NCBI GenBank assembly: GCA_020250005.1
Contig: JADCES010000035.1
Coordinates: 1 to 55,688 of the forward strand
Direction: 5' to 3'
DNA from: Roseomonas sp.
GTDB lineage: Bacteria; Pseudomonadota; Alphaproteobacteria; Acetobacterales; Acetobacteraceae
DNA length: 55,688 nt
The notes beneath the pieces are model-generated. The model was given only the letters and a program-made list of their open reading frames with translations, was not told the DNA's origin and did not search any database. A program made the translations under genes and the position numbers. How positions within the stretch are numbered: position 1 is the first letter of the stretch; each line of letters opens with the position of its first letter. Positions 49,593-55,688 of the stretch are shown in pieces.

Positions 49593-50105
49593 ATGGCGAC
49601 TTCACAGCGCGAAGAACGCGAACTCCTGGGCCACGACGCTTTCGCCCTGATTGCGCCGAGCCACCAGCCGGCCATCGCCGCGCTGCCGCCGGAAGAACTC
49701 CGCACACTGGCGACCAGGCTGCGCGCGGAACACGCAAAACTTCGTGACCTGATCCGTGAAGGCAAGCGCGCCAAGCGCGGCAAGGGCGATGCCCGGCCAG
49801 CCGCGAATGCCGAGGCCGGCAAGGCAACCCGCCGCAAGCAGGTTTATGCGGCAGCGCTGAAGCGGGTAAATAGCCGCTTCGAAGAGCTGACGCATGAGCG
49901 CCGCCGCGAAGAGCACCGCGCCGCGCTGAAGGAGGCTCTCGCCCGCCGTCGGGCGCAGCGCGCCCAGCACCCGCCGGCCGGCTTTGGTGCAAGCAACGGC
50001 ATGCAGACTAAGGGGAACGCGAAGAGTTCAAAGCGCGTGCATGGCGCGCGGATCGGCAGCGTTTCCGCCCAGAACAAGCGCGCCCAGGCACGGCGCGACG
50101 GGTAA
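49593..50105 (+). CDS. Highly basic hypothetical protein (helical, Arg/Lys/Ala-rich)
   Basis: MATSQREERELLGHDAFALIAPSHQPAIAALPPEELRTLATRLRAEHAKLRDLIREGKRAKRGKGDARPAANAEAGKATRRKQVYAAALKRVNSRFEELTHERRREEHRAALKEALARRRAQR..; good coding composition. Confidence 0.7.
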   Translation: MATSQREERELLGHDAFALIAPSHQPAIAALPPEELRTLATRLRAEHAKLRDLIREGKRAKRGKGDARPAANAEAGKATRRKQVYAAALKRVNSRFEELTHERRREEHRAALKEALARRRAQRAQHPPAGFGASNGMQTKGNAKSSKRVHGARIGSVSAQNKRAQARRDG

Positions 50106-50108
50106 GCT

Positions 50109-50555
50109 TTAGCCGCTGGGGGGCTGGGGCGCTGCGTCCCGCGGCAGGGCAAAAACGCCGCTGGCGCGCAGCACCGGTGCACCATCAGCGGTGCAGACCC
50201 CTTGGGCGAAGACCAGCGTACGGGTCTTGCGCAGCAGCACGGGTTCGCATTGCAGCCAGGCGCCAAGCCTGGCGGGCGCCAGATAGTCTGAATTCAGGCT
50301 GATGGTGGTGAAGAACCCCGTCACCCCCGCCAGGTTGAAGCCGCCAATCCCAAGCGCGAGATCGGCAAATGTCGCCAACATGCCGCCATGGGCCATGTCC
50401 TTGCTGTTGCAATGGCGCTTTTCGATGCGCAGCCCGAAGGCGAGCGGTCCGTGATCCCGCCGGATCATGATGGGGCCGATGGGCTCCAGAAACGGCCCTC
50501 CGGCAGGGCGCGGCACAAAGCCTTCCGGAATGGCAAGGGGGACAGGCTGATCCAA
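50109..50555 (-). CDS. PaaI/hotdog-fold thioesterase family protein
   Basis: GPLAFGLRIEKRHCNSKDMAHGGMLATFADLALGIGGFNLAGVTGFFTTISLNSDYLAPARLGAWLQCEPVLLRKTRTLVFAQGVCTADGAPVLRASGVFAL; hotdog HGG motif. Start codon (TTG 50555) uncertain. Confidence 0.82.
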   Translation of the reverse strand: MDQPVPLAIPEGFVPRPAGGPFLEPIGPIMIRRDHGPLAFGLRIEKRHCNSKDMAHGGMLATFADLALGIGGFNLAGVTGFFTTISLNSDYLAPARLGAWLQCEPVLLRKTRTLVFAQGVCTADGAPVLRASGVFALPRDAAPQPPSG

Positions 50556-50692
50556 GGCAGGGCGACTTTCGGGCTTGATTGGCAGTCGGAAGCTATACCG
50601 GAAGCCGGCCCAGGGAAACGCCGGCCAGCCTTTGCCTTGGCTTTGCCCCGATTCCCCCCTATTCGCGCGACAATGCGGAGTAATGATTGTCC

Positions 50693-52114
50693 ATGAACGC
50701 CAATACCCCCCCGATCCTGCCTGTGATCCTGTCCGGCGGCACCGGCACGCGGCTTTGGCCGCTATCGCGCGAAAGCTACCCGAAGCAATTCTGGCCGCTG
50801 GCGTCCGACCAGACCATGCTGGCCGAAACTGCCGCGCGGGGTTCCGGCGCGGGCTTCCTGCCGCCGATGGTCGTCTGCAATGAAGCACATCGCTTCCTGG
50901 TGGCCGAGCAATTGCGCGACACGGGTGCATCAATCGTGCTGGAACCGGTCGGACGCAACAGCGCGCCCGCCATCGCCGCCGCCGCCTTGCTTGCCGAGGA
51001 AAACGCCCCTGGCTCCGTGCTCTGGTTCATGGCGGCTGATGCGGCGATTGGCGATGTGGCAGCGCTGCAAGCAGCCCTTGCCCAGGCCGCTTCCGCAGCA
51101 AAAGCGGGGGCCATCGTTACCTTCGGCATGCAGCCCACCGCGCCGGAGACGGGTTACGGCTATATCGAAGCGGGTGATGGCTTGCCGGGCAGCGATGGCG
51201 TGAAGCGCATTGCGCGCTTTGTGGAAAAGCCCGATGCGGCCCGCGCTGCCGAATTCATGAAATCTGGGCGTCACTTGTGGAATTCCGGCATGTTTGTCGC
51301 AACCGCCGCGACCATGCTGGCGGAGCTTGATGCCCATGCCCCTGAGGTGTTGAAGGGCGTGCGCGCCGCCGTTGCTGGCGCCAAGCGGGATGGCGATTTT
51401 ATCCGACTTGAAGCGAGTGCCTTCACAGCCACCCCCGCCATCAGCATTGATTACGCGGTGATGGAGCGAACACAGAAGGCCGCCGTGGTGCCGGCCGCCA
51501 TCGGTTGGTCCGATATTGGTTCCTGGGCCGCGCTTTGGGAGATTCAGCCGAAAGACGCCGCCGGCAATGCGACGCATGGGCCTGTGGAATTGGTGAATGC
51601 CAAGAATTGCTATGTGCGCAGTGAAGGCATCCTGACCGGCGTGATCGGCCTTCAGGATGCTGTCGTGATCGTCACGGATGATGCCGTGCTGGCGATGCAT
51701 CGCGATCATGCGCAGGATGTGAAGAAGCTGGTGGACCGGCTCAAGGCGTGCGGCGCCAAGGAAGCCACCGAACATCGCCGCGCCTATCGCCCTTGGGGCC
51801 ATTACGAAGGCCTGATCATGGGCGATCGCTTCCAGGTCAAGAAGATTGAGGTTCGCCCTGGCGCGAAGCTTTCCTTGCAAAAGCATTTCCACCGTGCCGA
51901 GCATTGGGTAGTGGTCTCCGGCACCGCCATTGTGCACCGTGACGGGGAAAACATCATGCTGCGGGAGAATGAAAGCGTCTATCTGCCGCTGGGCTGCATC
52001 CATCGCATGGAAAACCCAGGCAAGATCCCGCTGACCCTGATTGAGGTCCAGTCCGGCTCCTACCTTGGTGAGGATGATATCGTCCGCTTTGAGGATACTT
52101 ACGGCCGGAGTTGA
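50693..52114 (+). CDS. manC: Mannose-1-phosphate guanylyltransferase/mannose-6-phosphate isomerase (bifunctional type II)
   Basis: ILPVILSGGTGTRLWPLSRESYPKQFWPLASDQTMLAET..FVEKPDAARAAEFM..WNSGMFVA..YRPWGHYEGLIMGDRFQVKKIEVRPGAKLSLQKHFHRAEHWVVVSGTAIVHRDGENIMLRENESVYLPLGCIHRMENPGKIPLTLIEVQSGSYLGEDDIVRFEDTYGR. Confidence 0.97.
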   Translation: MNANTPPILPVILSGGTGTRLWPLSRESYPKQFWPLASDQTMLAETAARGSGAGFLPPMVVCNEAHRFLVAEQLRDTGASIVLEPVGRNSAPAIAAAALLAEENAPGSVLWFMAADAAIGDVAALQAALAQAASAAKAGAIVTFGMQPTAPETGYGYIEAGDGLPGSDGVKRIARFVEKPDAARAAEFMKSGRHLWNSGMFVATAATMLAELDAHAPEVLKGVRAAVAGAKRDGDFIRLEASAFTATPAISIDYAVMERTQKAAVVPAAIGWSDIGSWAALWEIQPKDAAGNATHGPVELVNAKNCYVRSEGILTGVIGLQDAVVIVTDDAVLAMHRDHAQDVKKLVDRLKACGAKEATEHRRAYRPWGHYEGLIMGDRFQVKKIEVRPGAKLSLQKHFHRAEHWVVVSGTAIVHRDGENIMLRENESVYLPLGCIHRMENPGKIPLTLIEVQSGSYLGEDDIVRFEDTYGRS

Positions 52115-52177
52115 TTTTTATCATGTTCCTGCCGGGGTGAATGGTGCAGCCTTTGGGCTTTGCAGGGGGAATTCTGC

Positions 52178-52699
52178 ATGGCCGAGCATCCCGAAGCGCA
52201 TCATCACCGCCGCCACATCCATTTGCGTACCGCCCTGTCGCGCGCCCGGCAAAGGCGGCGCGGCGAAGGGCCAGCGCCTGAACTGACCCTTGGTGAGAGG
52301 CTTTCCGATCTGGTGGCAGCAACTGTCGGGTCCTGGCGCTTTATCCTGATCCAATCCGGGCTATTGGTGGCTTGGCTGATTGCAAATGGCGCCTCGGGCG
52401 GGAATGCTTGGGACCCCTATCCCTTTATCCTGCTGAACCTGATGCTATCCTTCCAGGCGGCCTATACCGCGCCCATCATCATGATGAGCCAGAACCGCCA
52501 GGCAGATATAGACCGCATCCGGTCCATCGCGGATTATCAGGTGAATATCCGGGCGGAGGCCGAAATCAGCCTGCTGCATGAAAAGATAGACCTGCTGCGC
52601 GAACAGCAGGTGGCGGAGCTGATTTCGCTGCTCAAGACATCGCTGGAACGGATCGAAAGCCTGGAAAACCGCCTGTTGCCGAGCCCGCCGACGTCCTGA
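52178..52699 (+). CDS. DUF1003-like membrane protein
   Basis: LGERLSDLVAATVGSWRFILIQSGLLVAWLIANGASGGNAWDPYPFILLNLMLSFQAAYTAPIIMMSQNRQADIDRIRSIADYQVNIRAEAEISLLHEKID: DUF1003 pattern. Confidence 0.9.
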   Translation: MAEHPEAHHHRRHIHLRTALSRARQRRRGEGPAPELTLGERLSDLVAATVGSWRFILIQSGLLVAWLIANGASGGNAWDPYPFILLNLMLSFQAAYTAPIIMMSQNRQADIDRIRSIADYQVNIRAEAEISLLHEKIDLLREQQVAELISLLKTSLERIESLENRLLPSPPTS

Positions 52700-52788
52700 A
52701 AATCACCCTTCGATCAGGGCAGGGGATATGCCACACTAAGGCCCGACCGTGGCTGGCCAGCCACGCAATGACAGGATGAGGCGCTTTG

Positions 52789-52950
52789 ATGGAGTGGATA
52801 CTGGAAACCCTGATGATGATGGGCGCAGCGGCTGCTTCCATCTTCATCCATCGCGACTCCCCGAATTTCGAAGTTGTGCAGGGCATGCTGGCCATTCTGG
52901 CGCTGGTCTGCTGCGTGCTGCTGATTACTCTCGCCTTCCGGAAAAAATAA
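52789..52950 (+). CDS. 53-aa small membrane protein
   Basis: MEWILETLMMMGAAAASIFIHRDSPNFEVVQGMLAILALVCCVLLITLAFRKK*; two hydrophobic stretches, below ORF-track cutoff, ends 4 bp before next gene. Confidence 0.55.
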   Translation: MEWILETLMMMGAAAASIFIHRDSPNFEVVQGMLAILALVCCVLLITLAFRKK

Positions 52951-52954
52951 CCGC

Positions 52955-55688
52955 ATGACGGAGCTTCGCAACGCGCTGGAAGAAGCCCGGCGGGGCCTGC
53001 TTGATCTTTCCACGCGCAACCGGCTGTTGTCCCTGCCGAAGCCAGGTGCTTCACGCGGCGTCATCATTCTGGATGATGAGGACGCTGATTTTGTACTCGG
53101 CGCGTTGCAGGCTGGTCGCGCCTTTGGCTTTGAAGCTTCCGCCGCCGCGCCTGAAGCCGCGCCAGCAGAAGCAACCCCTGGCAAGCCGCGCCGTGCGCGT
53201 TCCACCAAGGTAAAGGCGGAAGGTGTTGGCACCGCCAAAACCGATGCTGTGCGGGAAGAATATCAGCGTGATGACAAGCTGCGCGTACAATTGCCGCCTT
53301 CTGACCTTGTGCGCCGGCTGCGCGATATCATGCAGGATGCGCGCACCGCCCGCGAAGAAACCGGCGTACCGACGCTTTATTTGGCCCTTGGCGCGCTGAT
53401 CTGGCGCGATCCCGCGACACCCGAGACCGAACGTCGCGCGCCGCTAGCGCTGCTGCCTGTGGCGCTTGAGCGCGAAGGCGTTTCGCAGAATTTCAAGCTA
53501 CGCGGGGCGGTGGGTGATATCGCAGAGAATTTGTCTCTCCGCGAAATGCTTAAGGTGAATTTCAAGACCGCGCTGCCAGATTTTGATGCCGATGCCTATA
53601 CGCCGACCGCCTGGGCGGAAGCCATCGCAGCGCTGGTGGCAGAACGCGCCAATTGGCGGGTGGAGGCGGATGCGCTGGCAATTGGGTTATTCTCCTTCGC
53701 CAAATTCCTGATGTGGCGCGACCTGGGGCCTGAGGAAAACCCGGGCCTTGCCGATCACCCCATGGTCCGCGCGCTGGTGGGTGGTGAGGCGCTGGCCATT
53801 CCGCCGGTATTTCCCGATGACGCTGATGTGGACGCGGAAATCCCGGTCGAGCGCCTGGATCATGTGATGGATGTAGATGGCAGCCAAGCGCTTGCGGCGG
53901 AAGCTGTCCGGCGCGGCGGGCATGTGGTGATCCAGGGTCCACCCGGCACCGGCAAAAGCCAGACCATCAGCAATATCATCGCCCAGGCCGTGCTGGATGG
54001 AAGAAGCGTGTTGTTCGTCGCGGAAAAGCTCGCCGCGCTGGAAGTGGTGAAACGCCGGCTGGAGAGTATTGGCCTTGGCGCTGCCTGCCTGGAATTGCAT
54101 TCGGAAAAGCAATCCAAGCGCGCGGTGCTGGATGAATTGCGCGCGACACTTTCCCTGCCCATGCCGCCGAAGCCGGAGCGTGATGCGGTGGTGCGCCGTT
54201 TGGGATCGCTGCGCGGGCGGATCAATCGCCATGCGGCGGCGATGCGTGCGGAAGTTGGCGCTTCGGGTCTGGCGCTGCATCAGGTGATCGGCGCGCTGGT
54301 TGGCTTGCGCCAACGCGGTGTGGCGGCGCCTGATTTTTCCGTGAATGTGGCGGAATGGGATGCGGCGGCGATTGAAGCGCGGCGCGATGCGATTAAGCTG
54401 CTGGCTGGCTATGCGGCAGAAGGCGGCGCGCAAAGCCCCTGGCGCGGCGTGATGGCCGATATTGGCCCCGCCGATGCGGACCGGCTGCTGGGGCGGCTGC
54501 CCGGCTGGATTCGTGCCTTTGCTGCGGCCGGTGCGGCGCTGGGGCCGGAGGCCGGGCCGAAGGCAGCGGAAAGCGCGCTTGCCTTGAACCCGGCCTTGGC
54601 AGCGGCACCCGCGCATGATGCAGCCGCGCTGAAGCATGCAGCCTGGACGGGCGATCTGGCGCCGCTGGAAGCCCTGGTGCAGGCGCTGGGCGCCTTGCAA
54701 AAAGCCAAGGCTGATCCGCAGCTTTTGCCTGGTGCTTTGGATGTTGCGGGCATTGCGGAAGCGCGCGCCACCTTGGCCGAGGCGGGCGGCGTGTTCGGTT
54801 TTCTGTCCGGTGCGCGGCGTGATGCCAAAACGCTCGCAGCGCGTATTGCGCGCGATGCGGAAAACCCGCTGCCGACGCTTGATGCCGCGCTTGCCGGGCA
54901 GGCCGCACGTGAAGCCTTGCGCAAGGGTGATGCCTTGGGCCGCGCGGCGTTTGGTGCGCTCTGGCAGGGAGAGGCGAGTGATCCCGCGCCACTGGCCGCC
55001 TTGCTGGCCTGGCGCAAGACTCATGGTGCGGCGGCGCTGACGGCGCTCGCGCAGGGTGCCAAACCGGTGGAGGCTGCGCCGCTGGAAACAGCGCTGGCTG
55101 CTTTTCAGGAAATGCAGCAGGCAACAAAGCTTGATGCGCGTATCGCCTTCGGCAGTGATGAGCCTTCCTTCACTTCCCTTGCCGCAAGGCTTGGCGATTG
55201 GGCGGCGGCGCCGGAAGCGCTTGATGCCTGGCTTGGTTGGCGCCGTGCCGCCGCCTCGGCTGCGGGGCTGGAGCCTTTGCTGGAACGCCTGGGCGATGGT
55301 CGTGTCGCGCCTGAAGCGGCTGAGGATGTTTTTTCCTTCGCGCTGCATGAAGGCTTGCTCCGCATTGCGATGGCGGAGCATCCGGAATTGGCGGCGTTTG
55401 ATGGCGCGGCGGAGGATCGGCTGGTTGAGGATTTCCGCGAAGCCGATCGCGCGCGCATTACCCTGACGCGCGCGGAAGCGGCCTATGCCCATGCGCTGCG
55501 CGTGAAGGAAGTGCGCGATGGCGCGCCGGGCATGGCCGTGCTGCGCGGTGAGATGGAAAAGAAGCGCGGCCATTTGCCGGTGCGCGAATTGCTGCTGCGC
55601 GCTTCCCAGGCAGTGCAGAAAGCCAAGCCAATTTTCATGATGAGCCCGCTTTCGGTGGCGCAATTCCTCGCCCCCCCGCATGGGCTGA
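52955..55688 (+). CDS. DUF4011-type superfamily 1 helicase/AAA ATPase (partial, runs off right edge)
   Basis: MTELRNALEEARRGLLDLSTRNRLLSLPKPGASRGVIILDDEDADFV (DUF4011 N-terminal pattern), DKLRVQLPPSDLVRRLRDIMQDARTAREETGVPTLYLALGALIWRD..RRAPLALLPVAL, GGHVVIQGPPGTGKSQTISNIIAQAVLDGRSVLFVAEKLAALEVVKRRLE (Walker A), ..FMMSPLSVAQFLAPPHGL at edge. No in-frame stop, so absent from track. Confidence 0.88.
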   Translation, partial: MTELRNALEEARRGLLDLSTRNRLLSLPKPGASRGVIILDDEDADFVLGALQAGRAFGFEASAAAPEAAPAEATPGKPRRARSTKVKAEGVGTAKTDAVREEYQRDDKLRVQLPPSDLVRRLRDIMQDARTAREETGVPTLYLALGALIWRDPATPETERRAPLALLPVALEREGVSQNFKLRGAVGDIAENLSLREMLKVNFKTALPDFDADAYTPTAWAEAIAALVAERANWRVEADALAIGLFSFAKFLMWRDLGPEENPGLADHPMVRALVGGEALAIPPVFPDDADVDAEIPVERLDHVMDVDGSQALAAEAVRRGGHVVIQGPPGTGKSQTISNIIAQAVLDGRSVLFVAEKLAALEVVKRRLESIGLGAACLELHSEKQSKRAVLDELRATLSLPMPPKPERDAVVRRLGSLRGRINRHAAAMRAEVGASGLALHQVIGALVGLRQRGVAAPDFSVNVAEWDAAAIEARRDAIKLLAGYAAEGGAQSPWRGVMADIGPADADRLLGRLPGWIRAFAAAGAALGPEAGPKAAESALALNPALAAAPAHDAAALKHAAWTGDLAPLEALVQALGALQKAKADPQLLPGALDVAGIAEARATLAEAGGVFGFLSGARRDAKTLAARIARDAENPLPTLDAALAGQAAREALRKGDALGRAAFGALWQGEASDPAPLAALLAWRKTHGAAALTALAQGAKPVEAAPLETALAAFQEMQQATKLDARIAFGSDEPSFTSLAARLGDWAAAPEALDAWLGWRRAAASAAGLEPLLERLGDGRVAPEAAEDVFSFALHEGLLRIAMAEHPELAAFDGAAEDRLVEDFREADRARITLTRAEAAYAHALRVKEVRDGAPGMAVLRGEMEKKRGHLPVRELLLRASQAVQKAKPIFMMSPLSVAQFLAPPHGL

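Noticed and set aside
53687-55681. 664-aa minus-strand ORF opposite the DUF4011 helicase
   Set aside because: Composition is Arg/Gln/His-rich shadow translation without domains; the plus strand carries a coherent helicase with Walker A.

Overview
This is a high-GC window with an alphaproteobacterial character (Acetobacteraceae/Roseomonas-like by gene content and order; inference only). Both edges cut through large genes that the ORF track misses: a RecQ helicase on the left (minus strand) and a DUF4011-type superfamily 1 helicase/ATPase on the right (plus strand). Housekeeping blocks are hslVU, hisB-DUF2628-hisH-GNAT-hisA, rpsF-rpsR-DUF2232-rplI, fabD-GNAT-fabG-pterin dehydratase, tRNA-Gly(CCC), suhB-like and manC. 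Transport and catabolism are prominent: two complete peptide/opine-type ABC transporters, a TctCBA tripartite tricarboxylate transporter, two orphan Bug-type binding proteins, and two cassettes that each combine creatininase-family, ketopantoate-reductase-like and M20-peptidase genes beside a transporter. Accessory signals include: (1) a dispersed ~50-bp palindromic repeat family with 5 copies at 4 loci, one tandemly duplicated and one inside an operon next to a second hairpin; (2) a decayed IS5-like transposase directly after an orphan hyfB, followed by an AT-richer segment with an FkbM-like methyltransferase and a glycosyltransferase-like gene; (3) a MotA/ExbB + MotB/OmpA + OmpA-like three-gene module resembling the ZorAB motor but without zorC/zorD; (4) a 53-aa membrane protein 4 bp upstream of the DUF4011 helicase; (5) a 50-aa Cys-motif protein overlapping an RHH gene. 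All calls come from reading translations by eye; no database search was run.
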